Assembly: GCA_965656875.1 (NCBI GenBank)
Contig: CBFHMJ010000041.1
Location: 62,001 to 126,000, forward strand
Source of the DNA: CBFHMJ01 sp965656875
GTDB lineage: Bacteria; Pseudomonadota; Gammaproteobacteria; Enterobacterales; Alteromonadaceae
Length of the DNA: 64,000 nucleotides
Reading direction: 5' to 3'
This document shows positions 24,287 through 32,731 of the stretch, piece by piece. The notes beneath the pieces are model-generated. The model did not search any database, had not been told where the DNA came from, and saw nothing but the letters and a program-made list of their open reading frames with translations. Within the stretch, counting starts at the first letter, position 1; the number at the start of each line of letters is the position of its first letter. The position numbers and the translations under genes are program-made.

Positions 24287-25047
24287 AGGCATTATTGTTA
24301 GCTGCTGGTTTAGGGACTCGGTTAAAGCCCATCACCGATACGATACCTAAATGTCTTGTGCCGATTAATGGCAAACCATTGTTGCAATTTTGGCTGGAAC
24401 AGCTTTCAAACGTTGGTGTAACTGAATTCCATATCAATACGCATTACTTTGCTGAACAGGTTGAAGCATTCGCGGCATCTATGTCGGCGGATTACAACAT
24501 TACTCTGCATTATGAACCTGAGTTAACCGGCACATTAGGCACATTATCAAACCTCAGTGAATGTCTGTTTACCGATGAACAGTCTGTGCTGGTGGCACAC
24601 AGCGATAATCTGATTTTTTGTAACTGGCAGGCGTTTATCGATTACCATAAAAATAGCGACAGCGATTTATTGGGAACGGTGATGACCTTTACCACTGATC
24701 GTCCAGAAAGTTGTGGCATTGTTGAAACTGATAGTAAACAACGCCTTATCGCATTCCACGAAAAGATAAGTAACCCGCCATCAAATCATGCCAGTGGTGC
24801 TGTTTTTCTATTTCGCTCGTCGTTGCAACCGCTTTTATCCATTCCTCAGATGCCTGTTCCGGCAGAAATTAGTTTGTCATTAATACCGCTTTTGATCGGA
24901 CGATTAAATTGTTGGCACAATCATGATTATTTACGGGATATTGGATCGCCGGAAAGTTTAGCTATGGCTGAACAGGAGTCATTGAAGTATATGACGAATA
25001 CCCTTCATACGGATCATCAGACACCGACTACACAGGAGTTAAGGTGA
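24283..25047 (+). CDS. Sugar-phosphate nucleotidyltransferase
   Basis: 254 residues of the NTP-transferase family. It has the signature MKALLLAAGLGTRLKPITD, then PKCLVPINGKPLLQFWLEQL with the phosphate-binding Lys, and VLVAHSDNLIF, where Asp replaces the common GD metal site. HEKISNPPSNHASGAVFLF corresponds to the sugar-binding region. The nucleotide (GTP, CTP, UTP or dTTP) cannot be deduced. It overlaps its neighbours by four bases on each side (ATGA upstream, GTGA downstream). It is a second activating enzyme in the island beside the HddC-like one, which implies two different activated sugars or a two-step branch. Confidence 0.85.
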   Translation: MKALLLAAGLGTRLKPITDTIPKCLVPINGKPLLQFWLEQLSNVGVTEFHINTHYFAEQVEAFAASMSADYNITLHYEPELTGTLGTLSNLSECLFTDEQSVLVAHSDNLIFCNWQAFIDYHKNSDSDLLGTVMTFTTDRPESCGIVETDSKQRLIAFHEKISNPPSNHASGAVFLFRSSLQPLLSIPQMPVPAEISLSLIPLLIGRLNCWHNHDYLRDIGSPESLAMAEQESLKYMTNTLHTDHQTPTTQELR

Positions 25048-26006
25048 CAGAAGAACAAGCATTAACAACGTTCTATGAACGTTTGTATTTGATTAGACAA
25101 ACGGAGATGGAAGTCGCCCGAATTTATCCGAGTGACAAGATTAAGAGTCCGATTCACCTGTCTATTGGTCAGGAATTTATCAGTGTCGCTGTTTGTGAAG
25201 CTCTACGTCAGACTGATTTGGTTGCAGCAACATATCGAGGACATGCTGCATATCTGGCAAAAGGTGGTGACTTAAAGGCATTGATAGCTGAGTTATATGG
25301 TAAAGCAGATGGCTGTGCCAAAGGTCGTGGCGGCTCAATGCATTTAATTGAATCAAAAGCTGGCTTAATTGGCACTTCTGCGGTCGTCGGTACTGGTATT
25401 CCGGTTGCAACTGGTTATGCACTGGCTGAAAAGCAAAAGCGACTTGCGGATGATTCATCAGATAACGTTGTGGTTTGTTTTTTAGGTGATGGCGCAACAG
25501 AAGAAGGTGCTTTTTATGAGAGTCTCAATTTCGCGGGACTGAAGAAGTTACCGATTATATTCGTTGTTGAAAACAATCAACTGGCTATTCATGAACCTAT
25601 CGAAAAACGTTGGGCCGATGCCAGTTTGCTTGCCCGGTGTAGTGGTTTTGGCGTTGAACTACATGACTTTAACAGTACAGATGTGGTTACGCTGCACCAA
25701 CAATGTCAGCAAGTGATTGATAATGTTCGAGCTGGCAAAGGGCCTGCATTGATTCAGACACATTGTTATCGTTGGTTTGAACATGTTGGGCCAAACACAG
25801 ATTTTGATCAGGGCTACCGAGAGCCTGAGCTACCAGAAAACTGGAAAGAAAATGATGCGATTCACCAGTTGGCCTGCCAGATTCCGGATGAACAACGACA
25901 GCAAATAGAACAACGAATTGATACGCAAATTGCTGAAGCCTTTGAGTTTGCAGAACAAAGCCCATTCCCAGATCCGACAGAGGTGTTCGATTATGTCTAC
26001 AAATAA
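25044..26006 (+). CDS. Thiamine-diphosphate-dependent dehydrogenase E1, alpha subunit
   Basis: 320 residues of the E1-alpha family (pyruvate/acetoin dehydrogenase type). The thiamine-diphosphate motif GDG...NN is present as FLGDGATEEGAFYESLNFAG through VVENNQLAIHEP. The front part has HLSIGQEFISVAVCEAL and ATYRGHAAYLAKGGDL, where the His and Arg line the cofactor site. It starts with a GTG (AGGAG site) overlapping the previous gene by four bases. The partner beta subunit follows at once. No E2 or lipoyl domain gene is in the window, so the usual oxidative decarboxylase complex seems incomplete and a sugar-related carboligase or ketol-transfer role is plausible. Confidence 0.9.
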   Translation: MTEEQALTTFYERLYLIRQTEMEVARIYPSDKIKSPIHLSIGQEFISVAVCEALRQTDLVAATYRGHAAYLAKGGDLKALIAELYGKADGCAKGRGGSMHLIESKAGLIGTSAVVGTGIPVATGYALAEKQKRLADDSSDNVVVCFLGDGATEEGAFYESLNFAGLKKLPIIFVVENNQLAIHEPIEKRWADASLLARCSGFGVELHDFNSTDVVTLHQQCQQVIDNVRAGKGPALIQTHCYRWFEHVGPNTDFDQGYREPELPENWKENDAIHQLACQIPDEQRQQIEQRIDTQIAEAFEFAEQSPFPDPTEVFDYVYK

Positions 26007-27066
26007 TTTACCCTCTTCAACGTTAACTTATGTTCAGGCAATACGCGATGCACAAGCACAGGCAATGCGAGAAGATGAGCGTGTGATGGTCATGGGACTG
26101 GATGTTGATGATCATAAAGGCATTCAGGGAACTACGGCTGGTTTATTGGAAGAGTTTGGCGCTGATCGCGTGTTTACTACGCCTTTATCCGAAGATGCGA
26201 TGACGGGTGTGGCGATTGGTTCGGCGATGGCTGGTTTAAAACCTGTACATGTTCATATTCGAATGGATTTTCTATTGTTGTGTATGAATCAGCTAATTAA
26301 CATCGCTGCGAAAGCACACTACATGTACGGTGGTGAAGTTAATGTGCCAATGGTGGTTCGAACGAACATCGGAAAATCCTGGGGGCAGGGAGCACAACAC
26401 AGCCAGGGGTTACATAGCATGTTTATGCATGTGCCGGGCCTGAAAGTGGTGGCTCCGTCCAATGCATATGACGCTAAAGGATTGTTATTATCGGCAATCG
26501 ATGATCCCAATCCTGTGATTTTTACTGAGCATCGTTTGCTTTATAACACTGACAGTGAAGTGCCGGATGAGGCTTATCGAGTTGAACTGGGCAAAGCAAA
26601 AACGATTCGTCAGTCAGCGAGAGCTGATGTCACCATCGTTGCGATTTCCAATATGGTAATGGAAGCATTACGAGCTGCAGAATTATTGGAACAGGAAGGG
26701 GTTCAGGTCGATGTTATTGATCCGGTAACGTTATCGCCGCTGGATATGGCGCCAGTGATGATGTCACTACAGCGAACTCGTCGCTTACTGGTGGTGGACA
26801 ATGCCTGGTTAAACTGTGGCGCATCAGCAGAAATTGTCGCCAGAGCGTGTGAACAATCCTCTTATCCACTTAATGTCAATCGTATTGGTTTTGCTGCTAC
26901 AACCTGCCCAACAACGCCTTCCCTGGAGAATGCGTTTTATCCTAATCCGGTTACTATTGCTCGTGAGGCGCTTGGATTGATCGACAAAAAACAAGCGCAA
27001 AACTGGCAGCCCGCACCAGATAAGGCCGAGTTGGTTTATCAAATGAAATTTAAAGGGCCGTTTTGA
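25993..27066 (+). CDS. Thiamine-diphosphate-dependent dehydrogenase E1, beta subunit
   Basis: 357 residues from ATG 25993, overlapping the alpha gene by 14 bases. It shows the transketolase-type pyrimidine-binding domain (TYVQAIRDAQAQAMREDERV, the cofactor-activating Glu in TTPLSEDAMTGVAIGSAMAG) and the C-terminal transketolase domain (RRLLVVDNAWLNCGASAEIV). The stretch VHVHIRMDFLLLCMNQLINI, followed by HYMYGGEVNVPMVVRT, differs from normal pyruvate dehydrogenase beta chains. It matches the variant that turns up in surface-sugar clusters as far as I recall. With the alpha subunit it should form an alpha2beta2 enzyme. Substrate unknown. Confidence 0.9.
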   Translation: MSTNNLPSSTLTYVQAIRDAQAQAMREDERVMVMGLDVDDHKGIQGTTAGLLEEFGADRVFTTPLSEDAMTGVAIGSAMAGLKPVHVHIRMDFLLLCMNQLINIAAKAHYMYGGEVNVPMVVRTNIGKSWGQGAQHSQGLHSMFMHVPGLKVVAPSNAYDAKGLLLSAIDDPNPVIFTEHRLLYNTDSEVPDEAYRVELGKAKTIRQSARADVTIVAISNMVMEALRAAELLEQEGVQVDVIDPVTLSPLDMAPVMMSLQRTRRLLVVDNAWLNCGASAEIVARACEQSSYPLNVNRIGFAATTCPTTPSLENAFYPNPVTIAREALGLIDKKQAQNWQPAPDKAELVYQMKFKGPF

Positions 27067-27067
27067 T

Positions 27068-28603
27068 ATGAGTGCGCTCGATGCATTAGTGATTAACCCT
27101 GGTGGACGTGCATTAACGTATCAATCGCTTGGTAATGAATTAACTGCGATTGAGCCACCTCTGTGGTCCCGGTTAATAACGGGCTATTTGTTAAATCGTG
27201 AAGCATCGGTCGATATTCTTGATACAGAAGCACTCCATCTCTCTCCTGAGGTTGCTGCTGTTGAAGTGGCAAAGCGAGCGCCAAGGCTGGCAATCATCGT
27301 TGTCTATGGCCATCAACCATCAGCTTCAACGCAAACGATGATGGCAGCCCGGCAATTAGGACGAGCAATTAAAGCTGTTGCGCCAGATATTCCTTTGCTG
27401 ATCGTGGGAGGGCATGTCGCTGCGTTGCCCGAGAGAACCGTACAGGAAGAGCCCATTGATTTTGCCTGTAATGGTGAAGGACCGGAGACTGCCTGGCAAT
27501 TGATTCAATATCTCAATGGTGAAAAGGAATCATTGCAACAAGTTGCAGGCCTGGTCTGGATGGAACAGCAACAAGTTTGCCAAAATCCTGCCCCTCCTTT
27601 GATCACGGATTTAGATAAAGAATTACACGGGAATGTGTGGCACTTATTACCAATGGAACAATACCGGGCGCACAACTGGCAGTGTTTTGGTGAGTTATCG
27701 ACACGTAAACCTTATGCGTCTATCTATACCACGTTGGGTTGTCCGTATAAGTGTGTATTTTGTTGTATCAATGCGCCATTTAACGCCAATAAATATCGTT
27801 GTCGTCGCCCTGAAGCTGTGGTTGATGAGATTGAAATGTTATACACCCAGTATGGTGTGAAAACTTTCAAAATCATTGATGAAATGTTTGTCCTGAAGAA
27901 AAATCATTACCTGAAAATTTGTGAATTGTTGGCTGATAAACCATTTGCCAGTGAATTAAACATCTGGGCCTATGCCAGAGTGGATACGGTCAAAGAAGAC
28001 ACCCTGGCCCTGTTACGAAAAGCAGGTATTCGCTGGTTAGCTCTCGGTATCGAATCCGCTGATGAAACGGTTCGTGATGGCGCAAATAAATCACTGAGTT
28101 CGCAAGATATTATCGATATTGTAAAGATGATACAGGCGGCGGATATCAGCGTCATTGGTAATTTTATTTTTGGTTTACCTCATGATACACACGAATCAAT
28201 GCGTAAAACGTTGGATCTGGCGATAGCATTGCAATGTGAATTCATTAACTTCTACTCGGCTATGGCGTATCCTGGGTCCGGATTATATCAACAGGCTTTG
28301 ACTCACCACTGGCCGTTACCAACGGACTGGGATGGATACTCTCAACATAGCTATCATTGTTTGCCGTTGCCAACGGATGCACTGACTGCACCAGACGTTC
28401 TGGCGTTTCGTGATCAGGCATTTCATGAGTATTTTGAACATAAGGGTTACTTAACATTTGTTGAACAAAAGTTTGGCATTGAAACCCGACAGCATATTGA
28501 AGAGATGAGCGAAACCCGGTTGAAACGATTTATCGTGGAAGACGCTGCGATTAATCCTCAGCATTATGTAACGGCAAAAGGAATTCAGGTTGTCAGCCAG
28601 TAA
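27068..28603 (+). CDS. B12-binding domain radical SAM enzyme
   Basis: 511 residues. An N-terminal cobalamin-binding Rossmann domain (about 1-150, VVYGHQPSASTQTMMAARQL, LIVGGHVAALPERT) precedes a radical SAM barrel. The cluster motif is Cx3Cx2C in TTLGCPYKCVFCCINAPF, then the GGxxP-like region, KIIDEMFVLKKNHY and WLALGIESADE. B12 radical SAM enzymes methylate unreactive carbons or rearrange carbon skeletons. In this operon the substrate is presumably a sugar intermediate, which is inference. It begins one base after the beta-subunit stop and overlaps the following gene by 14 bases. Confidence 0.9.
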   Translation: MSALDALVINPGGRALTYQSLGNELTAIEPPLWSRLITGYLLNREASVDILDTEALHLSPEVAAVEVAKRAPRLAIIVVYGHQPSASTQTMMAARQLGRAIKAVAPDIPLLIVGGHVAALPERTVQEEPIDFACNGEGPETAWQLIQYLNGEKESLQQVAGLVWMEQQQVCQNPAPPLITDLDKELHGNVWHLLPMEQYRAHNWQCFGELSTRKPYASIYTTLGCPYKCVFCCINAPFNANKYRCRRPEAVVDEIEMLYTQYGVKTFKIIDEMFVLKKNHYLKICELLADKPFASELNIWAYARVDTVKEDTLALLRKAGIRWLALGIESADETVRDGANKSLSSQDIIDIVKMIQAADISVIGNFIFGLPHDTHESMRKTLDLAIALQCEFINFYSAMAYPGSGLYQQALTHHWPLPTDWDGYSQHSYHCLPLPTDALTAPDVLAFRDQAFHEYFEHKGYLTFVEQKFGIETRQHIEEMSETRLKRFIVEDAAINPQHYVTAKGIQVVSQ

Positions 28604-29369
28604 TTCATGTCCGGTGATTGTCCTGGCGGGTGGCCTTGGTACTCGCTTACGTTCAGTTGTGTCTGACAGACCAAAGATTCTTGCGCCAGTCGATGAAACG
28701 CCTTTTATCTCAATTTTGCTTAACTGGTTACAACAGCAAGGTTTTACTCAGATTATCTTTTCTTTGGGTTATCTGGCGGAACAGGTTGAACAGTATATTG
28801 CTGACTACCGGGGAGAGCTTTTACTCAGCTCGGTAAAAGAATCGACGCCGTTAGGCACGCTGGGAGGGCTGGCGACAGTCCTGAGAAAGACTCAATCCCT
28901 GAATGTAGATGAAGTCGTCGTGATTAATGGCGACACCTTCGTCGATATGGCATTAGCTGATTTTGTTCAGGATGCTCGCCAGCTATGTTCCTCAGACTCA
29001 TCTCAATGTTTGTCCGTGTTGGCCGTTAAAGAAGTGACGGACGTATCGCGTTATGGCGCAGTGACGTTAAATGCATTGGTCGAAACACCTGATCACATCA
29101 GGCAAGTGACACGTTTTAACGAGAAACAACCCTGTGCTGAGAAAGCGATGCCCGGTTGGATAAACGCTGGTATTTATTATTTTTCAGCGCAAGCGATTAA
29201 GCAGCTTTGTTTGTATGAATCGGGTTCACTCGAACATGAATTTCTCACCCCGGAAGCAGATGAACAACGTCTGGGAGCGATAACAATACCAGTCACAGCA
29301 AAGTTTATTGATATTGGAACACCGGCCAGTCTGGCGGCGGCCAGTGATATTTTGGAGCCATATTTATGA
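28590..29369 (+). CDS. hddC: D-glycero-D-manno-heptose 1-phosphate guanylyltransferase-like
   Basis: 259 residues of the NTP-transferase family, closest in its opening to HddC: VIVLAGGLGTRLRSVVSDRPKILAPVDETPF. The RSVV-x-D-x-PK pattern is typical of heptose-phosphate guanylyltransferases. VVVINGDTFVDM carries the metal-binding Asp. It is predicted to convert heptose 1-phosphate and GTP to GDP-heptose. The start appears to be a TTG at 28590 with AAGG seven bases upstream, overlapping the radical SAM gene. Neighbouring hddA, gmhA and gmhB analogues support the assignment. Confidence 0.85.
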   Translation: MSASNSCPVIVLAGGLGTRLRSVVSDRPKILAPVDETPFISILLNWLQQQGFTQIIFSLGYLAEQVEQYIADYRGELLLSSVKESTPLGTLGGLATVLRKTQSLNVDEVVVINGDTFVDMALADFVQDARQLCSSDSSQCLSVLAVKEVTDVSRYGAVTLNALVETPDHIRQVTRFNEKQPCAEKAMPGWINAGIYYFSAQAIKQLCLYESGSLEHEFLTPEADEQRLGAITIPVTAKFIDIGTPASLAAASDILEPYL

Positions 29370-30370
29370 TCATTTCCAGAACACCATTCAGGGTTTCATT
29401 TTTTGGTGGTGGAACCGATTACCCGGCATGGTATCTCAAGCATGGCGGGGCAGTGATTGGCTCTACAATCAATAAATATTGTTATTTAACGGTGCGTCAG
29501 TTACCGCCTTTTTTCGAACATAAACATCGAATCGTATATTCAAAAGTTGAATTACCTAATCATATTGAAGAGATAGAACATCCAGCTGTTAAAGGGGTGC
29601 TATCTGATTTCAATTATCAGGATGGTATTGAAATTCATCATCATGCTGACCTTCCAGCTCGTTCCGGACTGGGTTCCAGTTCTTCATTTACCGTCGGTCT
29701 TATCAATGCGTTACGCGCTATACAGGGCAAAGCATCTTCACCTCAGCTACTCGCTTCTGAAGCCATCAGAATTGAACAGGACGTTATAAAAGAAAGTGTT
29801 GGATCACAGGATCAAATCTGGGCTGCTTACGGCGGTACTAATCTGATTGAATTCAAGCAAAATGGACAGTTTTCGGTCAATCCGGTGTTGATGAGTAAAT
29901 CTCGAATGGAAGAAATGAATCAGCATGTGATGTTGTTCTTTACAGGTTTAACTCGTATCGCATCACAGCTTGCTGAAAAGAAAATTGAAAATCTCGCACA
30001 ACGAGAACAACAGCTTAATTCGATGACTAAGCTGGTTTATGAAGCTGCGGATATTATGCAGAATTCAAACAGTGACATACGCGATATCGGACATATGTTG
30101 AATGATAACTGGCACTTGAAGCGACAGTTGGTGGATGGGCTAACCAACCCGGTACTGGACGATATATACCAGCAAGCAATGGATGCAGGTGCGTTAGGAG
30201 GTAAGTTATTGGGCGCTGGAGGTGGCGGATTTATGATGTTTTTTGTGGAACCTCATAAACGTAAAGCGGTTGCTGAAAGATTGTCTAATCTGATTCATGT
30301 CGATGTGTCTCTCGGCAGTTGTGGTTCAAAAATAGTGATGTACGAACCGAACGGACTGGAAAATGTTTAA
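29366..30370 (+). CDS. hddA: D-glycero-D-manno-heptose 7-phosphate kinase (GHMP family)
   Basis: 334 residues of the GHMP kinase superfamily. The N-terminus MIISRTPFRVSFFGGGTDYP is the HddA signature. The ATP-binding loop is DLPARSGLGSSSSFTVGL, and the C-terminal motif GGKLLGAGGGGFMMFF completes the fold. It is expected to phosphorylate D-glycero-D-manno-heptose 7-phosphate at C1, giving the 1,7-bisphosphate that GmhB then trims. It overlaps the upstream guanylyltransferase by four bases (ATGA). Confidence 0.9.
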   Translation: MIISRTPFRVSFFGGGTDYPAWYLKHGGAVIGSTINKYCYLTVRQLPPFFEHKHRIVYSKVELPNHIEEIEHPAVKGVLSDFNYQDGIEIHHHADLPARSGLGSSSSFTVGLINALRAIQGKASSPQLLASEAIRIEQDVIKESVGSQDQIWAAYGGTNLIEFKQNGQFSVNPVLMSKSRMEEMNQHVMLFFTGLTRIASQLAEKKIENLAQREQQLNSMTKLVYEAADIMQNSNSDIRDIGHMLNDNWHLKRQLVDGLTNPVLDDIYQQAMDAGALGGKLLGAGGGGFMMFFVEPHKRKAVAERLSNLIHVDVSLGSCGSKIVMYEPNGLENV

Positions 30371-30394
30371 TAACACGCAGAGCAGGTAGCTTTT

Positions 30395-30979
30395 ATGAAT
30401 TCGGCTATTTCAGAACATCTTGCTAATTCGGCACGAGTAAAAGCGCAGTTGGCAGACGACCCTGTTTTTAATCAGCAAGTTGTTGATGCTGTTACTTGCT
30501 GTGTGAGCGCATTGCAGCACGGAAAGAAGATTTTGACGGCTGGTAACGGTGGTTCAGCCGCAGATGCTCAACATCTGGCCGCAGAACTGGTGTGTCGTTT
30601 TGAGAAAACTCGTCAGGCGTTACCAGCGATTGCATTAACGACTGATACCTCAATTTTGACGGCTGTCAGCAATGACCTGGGGTATGAAAATCTGTTTGCT
30701 CGTCAGATAGCTGCATTAGGGCAGGAAGGTGACGTTGCATTGCTAATTTCGACCTCTGGAAGCAGTGCGAATATTCTTCGTGCTGCGCATGAAGCTAAAG
30801 CTGCGGGAATGAAAACGGTTGGTTTTTGTGGGCTGCAAGGTCAGTTAAATGCCCTGGTTGATCATGCAATTGAAATCCCCGCGACAAATACGGCATTAAT
30901 TCAGGAATGCCATATTTCAGTTGGGCATGTGATGTGCCGGTTGATCGAGCAAGCATTCACTCCTGCCAGTAATGAATAA
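30395..30979 (+). CDS. gmhA: Sedoheptulose 7-phosphate isomerase GmhA
   Basis: 194 residues, an SIS-domain isomerase. Key stretches are LTAGNGGSAADAQHLAAELV, where the Gly-Ser loop binds phosphate and the His lies at the metal or catalytic site, STSGSSANILRAAHEAK and IQECHISVGHVMC near the end with its Glu and His. It converts sedoheptulose 7-phosphate into D-glycero-D-manno-heptose 7-phosphate, the entry step of the heptose branch. The length agrees with GmhA. It follows hddA by 24 bases, with a GAGCAGGTAG ribosome region. Confidence 0.94.
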   Translation: MNSAISEHLANSARVKAQLADDPVFNQQVVDAVTCCVSALQHGKKILTAGNGGSAADAQHLAAELVCRFEKTRQALPAIALTTDTSILTAVSNDLGYENLFARQIAALGQEGDVALLISTSGSSANILRAAHEAKAAGMKTVGFCGLQGQLNALVDHAIEIPATNTALIQECHISVGHVMCRLIEQAFTPASNE

Positions 30980-31577
30980 TCAAAAAGCGGCCTTTCTCGA
31001 CAGAGATGGCGTAATCAATGTTAATTATGGTTACGTGAGTAAGGCGGAAGATATCACGTTCTTCCCTGGTGTTTTTGAAGCAACGAAGAAACTTCAGGAT
31101 GCTGGTTATCAAATTTTTGTCATTACAAATCAATCCGGTATAGGTCGTGGTTATTATTCAGAAGCAGAATTTCATCAACTGACGTCATGGATTACGAAGC
31201 AATTTCAACAGCATGGCGTTACTATCTCAGACACGGCTTTTTGCCCTCATCATCCTGAAAAAGCACATCCCCCATATTTGCAAGTCTGCCATTGTCGAAA
31301 ACCGGCTCCGGGAATGATTAATCAGTTATCAGAACAATACAAAGTCGATAAACACCAAAGTGTATTATTCGGCGATAAATTGTCAGATATAAAAGCTGCG
31401 GAGAATGCCGGACTGGGATTTGCCTGGCTAATTGACTCTGTTGACCCAACACTAAACGTCGATGATACAGTTGAAAAAATACGTCCCAGCCTTAACGCAT
31501 TGAAATATAAAACAAGAGCTGACAGCTTACTTTCTGCTGTTAATCAGTTCATTCGTTCCTCACAAAAACCTGAATAA
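30972..31577 (+). CDS. gmhB: D-glycero-D-manno-heptose 1,7-bisphosphate 7-phosphatase GmhB
   Basis: 201 residues of the HAD superfamily. The catalytic motif FLDRDGVINVNYGYV carries the two Asp, VITNQSGIGRGYYS is the GmhB specificity segment, CPHHPEKAHPPYLQVCHCRK is the zinc loop and FGDKLSDIKAAENAG is motif IV. It removes the 7-phosphate from heptose bisphosphate to leave heptose 1-phosphate for the guanylyltransferase. It overlaps gmhA by eight bases. It is the last island gene; the flagellin gene starts 85 bases later. Confidence 0.93.
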   Translation: MNNQKAAFLDRDGVINVNYGYVSKAEDITFFPGVFEATKKLQDAGYQIFVITNQSGIGRGYYSEAEFHQLTSWITKQFQQHGVTISDTAFCPHHPEKAHPPYLQVCHCRKPAPGMINQLSEQYKVDKHQSVLFGDKLSDIKAAENAGLGFAWLIDSVDPTLNVDDTVEKIRPSLNALKYKTRADSLLSAVNQFIRSSQKPE

Positions 31578-31580
31578 ATA

Positions 31581-31611
31581 TTGAGCATTCTCCAGTGGTG
31601 GGTGATATACT
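31581..31611 (+). promoter_or_regulatory. Possible sigma-70 extended -10 promoter of the flagellin gene
   Basis: TTGAGC (31581) and an extended -10 TGATATACT (TATACT 31606-31611) are 19 bases apart, a wide spacing. They lie in the short gap before flagellin. No clear FliA-type (sigma-28) promoter was found there, so this is tentative. Confidence 0.3.
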
Positions 31612-31662
31612 CGGGACCATCTGACACTCAATTTGTCGCGTAAGAATTAAAGGTGGTGACTT

Positions 31663-32448
31663 ATGCAAATCGGTGGCTCACGTAGTATCGCTTCTCATAC
31701 GAATTCGCTTAATTCAGTTAACGAGAAACTATCATCTGGTAAACGCATAAATTCAGCTGCGGACGATGCCGCAGGTCTTCAAATAGCTGCAAGAATTCTT
31801 AGCCAGAACAATGAATACTTACAAGGTGTTCAAAATGCTAATGATGGCATATCAGTCGCTCAAATTGCTGATAGCGCACTTAGTGGAATTAATGGCTCTT
31901 TAGATCGAATCCGTGAATTATCTCTACAAGCGGGTAGTGGCATACTGACAGATCGAGATCGACAAGCATTACAAGCCGAAGTTGATGAGTTAACTGCTGG
32001 TATTTCAGATACCATCGATAACACATCGTTTGCCGGTGTTGGTCTGCTTAATCAAAATTCGTCGCTTGATATTCAGACGGGTGAGAATGCAACAACATCA
32101 TTCCAGCTCCAGGATACAAACGGCACACTCAATGGATTTGGACTGAATGGCATTGATATTTCAACGGCTGCTGGCGCTAACGCTGCTGTTGGTGTTCTGG
32201 ATCAGTCGATAGAATCAATTAATGATACTCGCGCATCATTTGGTGCTGTTCAGAACCGACTTGAAAGTAACGTAAGAAATTTACAGCAGACTTATGAAAA
32301 TTCAGAGGCTGCAAGAGCGAGAATAGAAGATGCTGACTTTGCAGCATTGATATCTCAGCAGGCACAAAGCCGGGTTCAACAACAAGCCAGTACCGCCATT
32401 TTTGCTCAAAGTAATGCACAGCAAAGCCAGGTTCTGGACTATTTGTAA
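31663..32448 (+). CDS. fliC: Flagellin, short form
   Basis: 261 residues, the filament subunit exported by the flagellar type III system. The N-terminal D0/D1 region is recognisable (VNEKLSSGKRINSAADDAAG, then NANDGISVAQIADSALSGIN and LDRIRELSLQAGSG). So is the C-terminal one (RIEDADFAALISQQ, QQASTAIFAQSNAQQSQVL). Unlike standard flagellins the start is MQIGGSRSIASHTNSL, not an INTN-type opening, so the first segment is shortened. The central variable region is almost absent. AAAGGTGG precedes the ATG. No fliD, fliS or flaG follows. The upstream sugar island is a likely source of its glycan (inference). Confidence 0.9.
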   Translation: MQIGGSRSIASHTNSLNSVNEKLSSGKRINSAADDAAGLQIAARILSQNNEYLQGVQNANDGISVAQIADSALSGINGSLDRIRELSLQAGSGILTDRDRQALQAEVDELTAGISDTIDNTSFAGVGLLNQNSSLDIQTGENATTSFQLQDTNGTLNGFGLNGIDISTAAGANAAVGVLDQSIESINDTRASFGAVQNRLESNVRNLQQTYENSEAARARIEDADFAALISQQAQSRVQQQASTAIFAQSNAQQSQVLDYL

Positions 32449-32468
32449 TACTTTCTTCAATGATTCTA

Positions 32469-32492
32469 AGCCGACGTCAAGTCGGCTTTTTT
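32469..32492 (+). terminator. Terminator of flagellin gene
   Basis: The stem AAGCCGAC / GTCGGCTT with a four-base loop is followed by TTTTTT, 20 bases after the flagellin stop codon. Confidence 0.88.
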
Positions 32493-32731
32493 GTGTCTTG
32501 CCTGAATACCATAGAAGCCGAACAAATTCTCACCTGTAAAGACCATCAGACCCTGGTTACGCCAGATTAGCTCGAATTTTAGTACCTTCATTGTTTACAA
32601 AAGTATCGGATCTGATACGCTTCATTTTCCTGAAACAGGTCACAAGTGGTTTTGTGATTAAGCTCTCAGGATAGCTGCGTCCATTGGGACGGCTAAAGCA
32701 TACATGAGGAAAAAACAATGGAGTGTCTTCA

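Noticed and set aside
31578..31662. Sigma-28 (FliA) promoter in front of flagellin
   Set aside because: No sequence close to TAAA-N15-GCCGATAA could be found; only a weak sigma-70-like element is present.
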